Shown: piece after piece, positions 1 to 5,622 of the stretch
Layout: each line of letters opens with the position of its first letter
How positions within the stretch are numbered: the first letter of the stretch is position 1
From: G039029935 sp039029935
GTDB lineage: Bacteria; Chloroflexota; Anaerolineae; Caldilineales; Caldilineaceae
Reading direction: 5' to 3'
DNA: 6,596 bases
NCBI GenBank assembly: GCA_039029935.1
Contig: JBCCFC010000785.1
Span: 1-6,596, forward strand
Position numbers and translations under genes: made by a program
Notes under the pieces: generated by a model
Told to the model about the DNA's origin: nothing
Seen by the model: the letters and a program-made list of their open reading frames with translations, nothing else
Database searches by the model: none

Positions 1-453
1 GCTTTCTGCATTCAGTTGGCCGAGGTATCTGTCGATGAAGACACGGGTGAAGTGACAGTGCATAAGCTGGCCGTATTGCAGGATGTTGGTCGGGCGTTGA
101 ACCCGCTGACAGTTGAGGGGCAGATCATGGGTGGTGCGGTCCAAGGTTTGGGCTGGGCCTTGTATGAGCAAATGGTCTACGATGAATCCGGCCAGTTGCT
201 GACGGGTTCGCTCATGGACTACACGATTCCACGCATCGACCATACACCGGAGGACTTTGAAGTGATTCTCGTCGAGGTTCCATCCAAGACCGGGCCAATG
301 GGGGCGCGCGGCGTGGGTGAGCCGCCAATTACGGCGACAGCCAGTGCGGTTGCCAATGCAGTGAAGGATGCGACAGGGGTGCGCTTTGCAGATTTACCAT
401 TGACGCCACAGCGTGTGTTTGAAGGGTTGCAGGCTCGTCAGACGATGAATTGA
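1..453 (+). CDS. Molybdenum hydroxylase large subunit (xanthine dehydrogenase / CoxL family), C-terminal fragment
   Basis: The frame is open at the left edge, so the gene starts outside the window; 150 codons remain and end at TGA. This is the molybdopterin-binding subunit of enzymes that hydroxylate purines, aldehydes, N-heterocycles or CO with a Mo-pterin cofactor, usually beside FAD and 2Fe-2S subunits. Visible family marks are DVGRALNP (fragment residues 28-35), the glycine-rich QIMGGAVQGLGWALYE (41-56) that packs near the cofactor, and GARGVGEPP (101-109), whose Glu107 matches the catalytic glutamate of the family. Many relatives have Lys where Arg103 sits here. The small and medium subunit genes would lie to the left and are not seen. 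The substrate cannot be told from this C-terminal part, because the active-site loop separating CO dehydrogenases from other members is outside the window. The gene converges on phyH copy 1 and shares its terminator. Confidence 0.9.
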   Translation, partial: AFCIQLAEVSVDEDTGEVTVHKLAVLQDVGRALNPLTVEGQIMGGAVQGLGWALYEQMVYDESGQLLTGSLMDYTIPRIDHTPEDFEVILVEVPSKTGPMGARGVGEPPITATASAVANAVKDATGVRFADLPLTPQRVFEGLQARQTMN

Positions 454-478
454 TCAAACAGCACAATTGACAGTCATT

Positions 479-514
479 AAAAAGCGCAAGATTTACTAAA
501 ATCTTGCGCTTTTT
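479..514. terminator. Bidirectional intrinsic terminator
   Basis: A perfect 16-bp inverted repeat (AAAAAGCGCAAGATTT at 479-494, complement at 499-514) closes on a 4-base loop, ACTA. The arms end in A5 and T5, so a GC-containing stem is followed by a U tract whichever strand is transcribed. It sits between the convergent stops of the molybdenum hydroxylase (453) and phyH copy 1 (529), so it probably ends both transcripts. Confidence 0.9.
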
Positions 515-528
515 GATTACTATCACAG

Positions 529-1305
529 CTATCTCCACTGCTGACTCTGAGCAAATGGGTAATCAACACCATCCCGGTAGCGCGGCCACGATGCCCATTC
601 ATGCCTAGCCCCTAAGTCTTCTCCTTGCAATAGCCATGTACAGGTGCGTGTCTGCCCCTCGCCCACAATAGAGGTACTCGTCGGGATGTAGCGCATGGGC
701 AAGGCGGCGCGACGATGTGATGAAGTATTGGCGGCACTGCCATGTACAATGTAGGGATGATGTACCTCGACATCACCGGGCTGAAGCACAATGTCAACAG
801 CTTGGCTCAATTCTTCGTCGCTAAGGGCCAACTCTTTGCCAAAGACATTGGGTTTATTACCGGACTCAGCATGGTCACGTAAATATTTATGACTGCCAGG
901 AATCACCTTCATACAGCCATTTTCGGGCGTGGCGGCATCAATGGCAAGATAGAGTGTGACGACAACAGCGGGTTCAAGCGGCCAATAGCCCAAGTCTTGA
1001 TGCCACAAAATGGGTAGCCCAACTTCGGGTGCTTTGATCAAATAGTGACTGGAATAGAGACCCATATCATGCCCAATATACATTTCAGCGATGGCAAGCA
1101 GGCGCGGGTCGCTGACCAAACGCGCAAAAAAGGCATCGTGAACCGCAAAGGGACCTTGGTGCTGGACATCCAGTTTCTGGCGACTCCACTCGATATGCCC
1201 TTGGATTTCAGCAATGAGGTCGGTATCCAGCACATTGCGATAGATGGTATAGCCGTCACGCTCATATTGTTCTTTGTGTTGTTGGTGTAGTTGATTATTA
1301 TCCAT
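529..1305 (-). CDS. Phytanoyl-CoA dioxygenase (PhyH) family Fe(II)/2-oxoglutarate oxygenase, copy 1
   Basis: A 258-residue cytosolic protein with no signal peptide or membrane segment. PhyH enzymes use Fe(II), O2 and 2-oxoglutarate to hydroxylate an aliphatic or small-molecule substrate. The iron triad is visible: His102 and Asp104 in WHQD (101-104), and distal His188 in VHGS. Arg199 lies exactly 11 residues after the distal His, the spacing of the 2-oxoglutarate-binding Arg in human phytanoyl-CoA hydroxylase. The core strands GCMKVIPGSHK (130-140) and LQPGDVEVHH (174-183) are typical. Asp104 is present, so this is a hydroxylase-type site and not a halogenase site. The ATG at 1305 is chosen because the N-terminal helix and DGYTIYRNV motif follow directly; the upstream ribosome site is weak (GAAGAA). 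It lies downstream of the decay zone and probably has its own promoter. The true substrate is unknown. Confidence 0.9.
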   Translation of the reverse strand: MDNNQLHQQHKEQYERDGYTIYRNVLDTDLIAEIQGHIEWSRQKLDVQHQGPFAVHDAFFARLVSDPRLLAIAEMYIGHDMGLYSSHYLIKAPEVGLPILWHQDLGYWPLEPAVVVTLYLAIDAATPENGCMKVIPGSHKYLRDHAESGNKPNVFGKELALSDEELSQAVDIVLQPGDVEVHHPYIVHGSAANTSSHRRAALPMRYIPTSTSIVGEGQTRTCTWLLQGEDLGARHEWASWPRYRDGVDYPFAQSQQWR

Positions 1306-1342
1306 TGTTTCTTCACTAATTTATTACTCTGGTGTTTTGGCC

Positions 1343-1362
1343 ATTCCTGTGCAGGCAGGAAT
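1343..1362. repeat. REP-like short palindrome
   Basis: ATTCCTG (1343-1349) and CAGGAAT (1356-1362) are perfect 7-bp complements around a 6-base loop. The form (ATTCC...loop...GGAAT followed by CTAG) resembles dispersed extragenic palindromes of many bacterial genomes. It lies about 40 bases upstream of the start of phyH copy 1, in the probable leader or promoter region. Assignment as a repeat rests on form only, since a second full copy is not in the window. Confidence 0.45.
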
Positions 1363-1385
1363 CTAGCGTCGAGCCAGAGCAACAG

Positions 1386-1433
1386 CTAGGATTGAAATCC
1401 TAGTCTGATAAGCGAAACCTGATAAATCAGGTT
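1386..1433. repeat. Tandem pair of 8-2-8 hairpins
   Basis: Two short perfect hairpins of identical geometry stand 12 bases apart. CTAGGATT-GA-AATCCTAG occupies 1386-1403 and AACCTGAT-AA-ATCAGGTT occupies 1416-1433. Each has 8-bp arms and a 2-base centre, so as DNA they are near-perfect 18-bp palindromes; as RNA the loops must open slightly. Neither is followed by a U tract, so termination is not supported. They lie upstream of phyH copy 1 and downstream of the transposase remnant. Likely a mobile or dispersed intergenic palindrome unit, alternatively paired operator sites. Confidence 0.6.
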
Positions 1434-1555
1434 CATGTTGGTACCTATATAGTTTGCTTCAGAATACTTTACATAGCAGCCACCGAATCGGGTGCCCTTT
1501 GGACGCGGCGGCACTCTTTAATGTATAGCAACTCTGATGCTTAACGATATTTTGT

Positions 1556-2374
1556 CTAGCTTCTAAAATCCTTCGGTCGAAATTTGTCATCATTCAAAAT
1601 CGTGATCGTCTGATCACTACCAACGGCCAAGACAAACAAATCACGTCGATAGGCATATCTCGCTTCATTATCCGATATATGTAACCTATATTTTACTTGG
1701 GCTAGGGCGACGGGCGACAGAGCGAAAGCAAGTGCAGAGAGCAAGCCCGCCGCATTTCCGAGGGTAGCATCAAGAAGGTGATGCAGGACATCTTTGAAAC
1801 TAAGAAAACGAGGGTCTTTCTCATGAGTATGGGCAGCATCAGCCATGACGCGTCGAATGGAGTTATACATAATGAAAGAGGCATACAGTTCTTGTTGGAC
1901 GAGTTCGGCAAGTTTACTGCGCAAGAGAGTAGGAGATTGTCCACGAAGAGTAACAAGCTGATGGATTTTGAGTTCATCATAGGCGATTTCAACATCCCAA
2001 CGGGAATGATAGTGTATCGCAATCTCCTTAGCTGAAATGGGCTTATCAAGGATAGAGGTGATGAGTCGATAGGGCTGGAAGCCTTGGACCTGGACGTCAA
2101 TCACACGAACCATGAGTGAAAGTGTCTTCCATCGTTTTCTGCCATAGTCATGCGTGGGGTTGTCTGGGTCAACCACTTTCTTCGAGATGGTGGCAAGGTA
2201 GCTCCCATCTGTGAACCGTTCGACAAACTTGGGTTTGACCGTCTTGGGCATCTTGAAAAGGAAGTCTTGCTCTTGCATTGCACAAATATCTATACCTCCT
2301 TTTTTCTCCAACCATCCCTGTTCATTTTTGTTTATATTTGTTCGATTGCACGAGCAAATACATTCTTGAATCAT
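1556..2374 (-). pseudogene. IS4-family DDE transposase, 5'-truncated
   Basis: The 272-codon frame holds the C-terminal half of an IS4-type transposase. Its diagnostic is the Y-x2-R-x3-E-x6-K signature at Tyr122, Arg125, Glu129 and Lys136 (YHSRWDVEIAYDELK), which carries the third catalytic acid. Family-like sequence starts near residue 28-38 (IDICAMQEQDFLFKMPK) and continues through FTDGSYLATI (54-63). Residues 1-27 look unrelated and rich in Lys, Asn and Cys. The first two catalytic Asp and about half of a usual 400-plus-residue enzyme are missing, with no trace in other frames up to 2477, so the protein cannot transpose. A strong AGGAGGT on the minus strand (2300-2294) lies at the apparent junction, 15 bases before an in-frame ATG at 2278. 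It sits directly downstream of the broken ATPase, suggesting one insertion or deletion event damaged both. Confidence 0.85.
2294..2300 (-). promoter_or_regulatory. Shine-Dalgarno-like AGGAGGT inside transposase remnant
   Basis: A full anti-SD complement on the minus strand at the point where transposase homology seems to begin. The nearest in-frame ATG (2278) is 15 bases on, longer than usual spacing; an in-frame ATT (2287) is 6 bases on. It may be chance in a purine-rich stretch, or a site that would let the remnant be translated as a shorter product. Confidence 0.25.
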
Positions 2375-2477
2375 AATTCATATTGATGAATCGCCATTCA
2401 TTCACTGGTGTTGTCTCTACACCCTATCTCACCATCACAATTTGACTCTCTCTATCTTACCTTCCTTTTCCTATTTG
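2375..2477. other. Spacer between the two gene remnants
   Basis: AT-rich spacer with stops in all frames. I find no transposase N-terminal sequence here. One small inverted repeat (ATGAAT-CGCC-ATTCAT, about 2385-2400) is visible. A possible weak end match exists between CTTAACG on the plus strand near 1540 and CTTAACA on the minus strand near 2482, too short to define insertion-sequence ends. Confidence 0.4.
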
Positions 2478-3425
2478 TTAAGTTTCCCTAACACCCAAAT
2501 GAGCCATGCCGAATTGTCCAACATTTTTGCCATTTCCCTTGTTCAGGTCAAAGAGATATTGGCGAAAGGCTTCATCCAGCCGATTGGGTTCGGCATCAAG
2601 CAGGGCATCGACAAATTCACGCCCACGTTCATGCTGACCCTCATCCAAGTCAATCCAGACATCGCCATGATAGCGTTTGAGTTCGTTGAGGACACTGCGC
2701 AGCGGATGACGTTCGCCATCGCGGTCGAGTTCAATGTCATTGGGGCGGTACATGCCGATAAAGGTAATGGGGCATTCGTCCAGTTCACGGATGAGGTGAA
2801 AGAGCAGTGTGATCGAGGCATTGTCCACCCATTGGAGGTCATCTAACACAATCAACAGAGGTGTCTCTGAGACGATTTCACGCAGAAGCGCGATGTATTG
2901 GAATATGAGTTGAGATGAGTCAATCTTGGATTCACGCTGCATGGAGCGTTCTGCCGCTTTCTTGAGCGGTGATAGCCAGCCGATTTCTTCCAAGGCAAAC
3001 TTGCCCAAAGCAATCAGCAACCCCGCACCGGGAATCAATGTGCCAATCAACTCTGGCGCCACCTCTAACAAGGCGCGTCCCGATGTCTTGAAGCTTTCCT
3101 TGAGACGTTGGGGGTTGGCTGCTGACCAAGCCATTGACGCTATCATCACCCAGCAGTTGATAGATGATCTGGCGAAAGGGCAGGTAGGAGTCGCCTATGC
3201 CCGTCTGCGCGTTGCAGGTGCCGACCAAAAAGAGGATATCCTCATATTGCTTGGCGGCTTGGACAGAAAACTCGTAAATGAGTGAGGATTTCCCTGCGCC
3301 TGCTTCCCCCACAATGAAACAGAAATGAAACAGATTTGATGTTGGTTGTAGTAATAGCTTTGGTGCAGATGGTCATGTAGTTGACGTAGCTCGGTGTCGC
3401 GTGCGTCAAATAGGTTTTGTATCAT
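2478..3425 (-). pseudogene. AAA_16-type P-loop ATPase, frameshifted and 3'-truncated
   Basis: The remnant is pieced together from three minus-strand frames. Frame one (from ATG 3425) gives the N-terminus LFDARDTELRQLHDHL. Frame two gives Walker A GEAGAGKSSL and the CNAQTGIGDSYLPFR core (about 3312-3130). Frame three gives ALLEVAPELIGTLIPGAGLL, Walker B LLIVLDDLQWVD and REFVDALLDAEPNRL (about 3149-2520). The first shift comes from an exact 11-bp tandem duplication (3313-3334); the second is a net +1 (or -2) between about 3105 and 3150. Correcting both gives one continuous frame of about 311 codons. After KGN near 2530 the family pattern (GN-x-LFTVELLR) is lost and the frame stops at 2478. Relatives are large multi-domain proteins, often with TPR repeats or regulator or cyclase domains, so most of the gene is gone. 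A GGAGG site lies 2 bases before ATG 3425. The original signalling or STAND-like role is inferred only. Confidence 0.85.
3313..3334. repeat. Exact 11-bp tandem duplication causing a frameshift
   Basis: AATGAAACAGA occurs twice, head to tail (3313-3323 and 3324-3334), inside the ATPase remnant. Minus-strand codons before it end in QICFI. Deleting one copy joins QICFI directly to VGEAGAGKS, the expected strand leading into Walker A. Eleven bases is not a multiple of three, so the duplication alone moves the P-loop out of frame. Confidence 0.95.
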
Positions 3426-3427
3426 TT

Positions 3428-3432
3428 CCTCC
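3428..3432 (-). promoter_or_regulatory. Ribosome binding site of the ATPase remnant
   Basis: GGAGG on the minus strand with only AA between it and ATG 3425. The spacing is unusually tight. In the same frame the next stop upstream (TGA, about 54 bases before the ATG) is not preceded by a better start, so ATG 3425 is still the best choice. Confidence 0.5.
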
Positions 3433-3469
3433 GGCGATATGTATGTACTGTCTTGTAAAGTGTCTATCG

Positions 3470-3507
3470 GGAAACTTCACAGCGTCTGCAACGTGCAGCG
3501 AGTTTCC
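3470..3507. repeat. Nested inverted repeats upstream of the ATPase remnant
   Basis: GGAAACT (3470-3476) pairs with AGTTTCC (3501-3507), and inside them CTGCA-ACG-TGCAG (3486-3498) forms a second stem. Together they could fold as a hairpin with an internal bulge in the leader, about 45-80 bases before the ATPase start. A separate AT-rich palindrome ATTATT-GCA-AATAAT lies at 3532-3546. Function is unknown; a leader structure or operator is possible. Confidence 0.4.
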
Positions 3508-3568
3508 AGAGAGCCAATAGCCACTACACATATTATTGCAAATAATGTTGTCATTCTGTAGGGGACAA

Positions 3569-3676
3569 TCATATGCTAGAGATTTTGGACGATTTGAGGT
3601 CTAGCGGGGGAGTCTGTTCCGCAATCGTTTTGAGGGCCAGTGCTAGATTTTTGTCGGTTATCTGAATTTGAATCAC
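3569..3676 (-). CDS. Possible 35-residue ORF overlapping the phyH copy 2 stop
   Basis: A GTG (3676-3674) overlaps the TGA of phyH copy 2 as GTGA, giving a 35-codon frame that ends at TGA 3569. The product begins IQIQITDKNLALALKTIAEQ and ends LKSSKISSI. Its alternating hydrophobic start followed by a leucine/alanine helix looks protein-like and slightly recalls the N-termini of small ribbon-helix-helix-type antitoxins, but I do not recognise a family. No clear Shine-Dalgarno is present, so expression would depend on translational coupling. It may equally be a chance frame or the 5' stump of a gene lost in the neighbouring decay. Confidence 0.2.
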   Translation of the reverse strand: MIQIQITDKNLALALKTIAEQTPPLDLKSSKISSI

Positions 3677-4527
3677 TCACTTTGTAAAGCATCCTCTTTT
3701 TGTGGAATCAGTTCGCCTACCGGACGTGGATAGTTGGCCCAATGCCCACTGGGATCACTGCCGCGACAGATCACACTACTGCCTTGATTCCAATTGTTAT
3801 ACGCCCGCACATCGCTTGAAACAAAACGCAGGGTTAATCCACAACGACGACGCACTGACATGTTTGGCTCGGAGCCGTGCAGAAGCCAATCGGTGTGGAG
3901 GGACATCTGCCCTGCTTTCAGCGCAACGGTGACAGGTGACTCGCCATAGTATTCGGCATCAAGGACAGTCTGACCAAGGACATTATTCTCTTCTGGACGA
4001 CTCTCTGTGTAGGAAATTTGGGCATTGCGGTGTGAGCTAGGGATAAACTGCATCGCCCCATTTTCGGCGTCAGCATCATCCATCGCCAGCCAGACCGTCA
4101 CAGTTTTGCTCGGTGTAAGCGGCCAGTAGGACGCATCTTGATGCCAACTGACGCGTTTGCTATCGCCCGGCATCTTCACAAAGTAATGGGTTCCCCATAG
4201 CACCAAGTCTTCACCCAACAGGTCCTGCACGTAATCCAGAATGCGCGGCTCGGTCACGAGATCATACATCCCTGCACAGTGCTTGTGCCAGCCATTGATA
4301 CCGTAGCTATCCCAGCCCGCGGCAAACGCTTTCTCAAGAAGATCGTCAAAATAGGCCCGGTGCGCAACCATTTCTGCTGAACTGAACACATCGAGTGGGA
4401 AAATGTAGCCTTTTTCGTTAAACTGTTGAATTTGCTCAACACTCAATATGCTAGGCTCCGCAACACCTAGCGGAAAGAAAGCCTTGACGCGGTCAAGTTC
4501 AGGATAGGCATCAGTTTGGATTGCCAT
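3673..4527 (-). CDS. Phytanoyl-CoA dioxygenase (PhyH) family Fe(II)/2-oxoglutarate oxygenase, copy 2
   Basis: A soluble 284-residue protein with the full PhyH active site: His129 and Asp131 in SWHQD, distal His217 in LLHGS, and Arg228 eleven residues later for 2-oxoglutarate. The segments THYFVKMP, YWPLTPSKTVTVWLAMDDAD, ENGAMQFIPSSH and LKAGQMSLH are typical of the family and align with copy 1 around HQD, YWPL and ENG. The layout around MSLHTDWLLHGS resembles the subgroup containing the SyrB2-like halogenases. Halogenases replace the iron Asp with Ala or Gly, and Asp131 is kept here, so hydroxylation is expected. The start is ATG 4527, because AAGGAG lies 8 bases before it; a TTG three bases upstream is possible but less likely. 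The gene follows the MalG-type permease by 104 bases on the same strand and may be the last functional gene of that operon, acting on the imported or a related compound (inference). Confidence 0.9.
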   Translation of the reverse strand: MAIQTDAYPELDRVKAFFPLGVAEPSILSVEQIQQFNEKGYIFPLDVFSSAEMVAHRAYFDDLLEKAFAAGWDSYGINGWHKHCAGMYDLVTEPRILDYVQDLLGEDLVLWGTHYFVKMPGDSKRVSWHQDASYWPLTPSKTVTVWLAMDDADAENGAMQFIPSSHRNAQISYTESRPEENNVLGQTVLDAEYYGESPVTVALKAGQMSLHTDWLLHGSEPNMSVRRRCGLTLRFVSSDVRAYNNWNQGSSVICRGSDPSGHWANYPRPVGELIPQKEDALQSE

Positions 4528-4535
4528 CAAATTAA

Positions 4536-4541
4536 CTCCTT
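4536..4541 (-). promoter_or_regulatory. Ribosome binding site of phyH copy 2
   Basis: AAGGAG on the minus strand, 8 bases before ATG 4527 and 5 before TTG 4530. The spacing and codon choice favour the ATG. Confidence 0.75.
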
Positions 4542-4594
4542 GTTGATTGAATAGGAAAGGATAAAAATCGACCCCGAAATATGACCCAATTCTG

Positions 4595-4626
4595 GCTGAA
4601 AGCTGACGGCTGATTCGCTGAAAGCT
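4595..4626. repeat. Pair of 10-bp direct repeats
   Basis: GCTGAAAGCT occurs exactly at 4595-4604 and 4617-4626, with GACGGCTGATTC between them. They lie just past the stop of the MalG-type permease, in the 104-base spacer before phyH copy 2. Probably a small dispersed intergenic repeat; regulator half-sites 22 bases apart (two helical turns) are also possible. Confidence 0.45.
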
Positions 4627-4631
4627 TTAGT

Positions 4632-5519
4632 TTAGCCCTTAATCGCCCCGATTGCCAGATTATCCAATAATTGTTTTCGACCCGCAATAAAAATCATGAC
4701 AATGGGCAACGTGGCGATAAATGCACCCGCCAAAATCATGCCATATTCAATCTTATATAGCCCATTCAGGGTCGCCAATCCCAACGGGTAGGTGAATTTT
4801 TCACTGCTACGCAACACAATCAGCGGCCAGAGATAATCATTCCATGCACCGAGAAAGACCAGCACGGCCAAAATGGACAGTCCACCCCGGACCAAGGGGA
4901 GACCGATTCGCCAGAAGATACCCCACTCGGAGGCGCCGTCTATGCGCGCAGCATCCACCAGTTCACCTGGCACTGAGAGCATATTCTGGCGCATGAAAAA
5001 GGCCCCAAACGCGCTGATTGCCCCTGGGATCACGATTGCCATATAGGTGTCCAGCCAATTGATATTGAGCATGAGCAGGAAGAGGGGCACCAACGTGATT
5101 TGAAAAGGAATTGTCAGTGTCCCTAATAAAATCAGAAAGAGAATTTGTTTGCCTGCAAATTCAAATTTGGCAAATCCCCAGCCCACCATAGAGGCAAAGA
5201 GCAGGGTCAAAAATGTTTGGCTCGTGGCAACAATAATACTGTTGCCAAACTGTCGCACATACGGAATCTCTTCGCCACTGAGCAGTCGATTGTAGTTGAC
5301 GAGGGTTGGGGCTTCGGGGAAAAAGTGCAGTGGGTAGCTAAAGATTTCGGCATTGGCTTTGAATGAGCCAGTGATCATATATAGATAGGGCGCACCTGTC
5401 AGTATGACGCCAATGGCTAAAACGACATACATCAGGAGTCGTTCGATGAGGCGAGCATTGATGACCGTGCGGTTTAGGGACATTGTGTTGCGAATTGTTG
5501 TGCTTCGATTTGTTGTCAT
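4632..5519 (-). CDS. ABC sugar transporter permease, MalG type (CUT1 family)
   Basis: A 295-residue inner-membrane protein, one half of the channel of a carbohydrate importer. About six membrane segments are visible near residues 28-50, 92-113, 126-150, 158-176, 213-235 and 260-279. The EAA loop that docks on the ATPase subunit is ELVDAARIDGASEWGIFWRI (186-205), with the conserved DGA and a G seven residues after the Ala. AWNDYLWPL (225-233) and the C-terminal GAIKG are marks of the MalG/UgpE branch. The ATG at 5519 has AAGGA 5 bases upstream; an internal Met13 start would be shorter without a better site. The MalF-type partner ends 90 bases upstream on the same strand, so the two are almost certainly co-transcribed and form a heterodimer. 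The substrate (sugar, polyol or glycerol-phosphate) cannot be told from permease sequence. Confidence 0.95.
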   Translation of the reverse strand: MTTNRSTTIRNTMSLNRTVINARLIERLLMYVVLAIGVILTGAPYLYMITGSFKANAEIFSYPLHFFPEAPTLVNYNRLLSGEEIPYVRQFGNSIIVATSQTFLTLLFASMVGWGFAKFEFAGKQILFLILLGTLTIPFQITLVPLFLLMLNINWLDTYMAIVIPGAISAFGAFFMRQNMLSVPGELVDAARIDGASEWGIFWRIGLPLVRGGLSILAVLVFLGAWNDYLWPLIVLRSSEKFTYPLGLATLNGLYKIEYGMILAGAFIATLPIVMIFIAGRKQLLDNLAIGAIKG

Positions 5520-5525
5520 GGCATT

Positions 5526-5622
5526 CCTTAATCCTCGTTAGATGTTACTCGTCTAAACAATCGTGTAGGGGCGTACCCTTGCGGTCACCCTCGTGTACGG
5601 ACGAATACCTTAATCATCGTTA
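5526..5622. repeat. Direct repeats bracketing a REP-like insert between the permease genes
   Basis: CCTTAATCCTCGTTA (5526-5540) and CCTTAATCATCGTTA (5608-5622) match at 14 of 15 positions. The second covers the last codons and stop of the MalF-type gene; the first carries the ribosome site of the MalG-type gene. Between them, GTAGGGGCGTACCCTTGCGG (5565-5584) followed by TCACCCT resembles a dispersed intergenic element. A shorter imperfect repeat (TCGTGTAGGGGCG at 5561, TCGTGTACGGACG at 5591) lies inside. The pattern fits insertion or duplication of about 82 bases between two genes that once abutted. Confidence 0.6.

Noticed and set aside
1..453. Carbon monoxide dehydrogenase (coxL) by name
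   Set aside because: The catalytic glutamate region is shared by the whole family, and the diagnostic active-site loop lies outside the window.
1386..1433. Intrinsic terminator for the transposase remnant
   Set aside because: Neither hairpin is followed by a U run on the minus strand, and the stems are short with 2-base centres.
1535..2490. Insertion-sequence terminal inverted repeats (CTTAACG near 1540, CTTAACA on the minus strand near 2482)
   Set aside because: About 9 of 12 bases agree and the match does not extend outward. No target duplication is visible. Too weak to draw element ends.
2442..3285. Long plus-strand frames opposite the ATPase remnant
   Set aside because: They have no recognisable motifs, while the minus strand carries Walker A, Walker B and the CNAQTGIGD core. 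The plus frames are antisense shadows.
3673..4527. SyrB2-like halogenase
   Set aside because: The second iron ligand is Asp (HQD). Halogenases of this fold have Ala or Gly there to make room for chloride.
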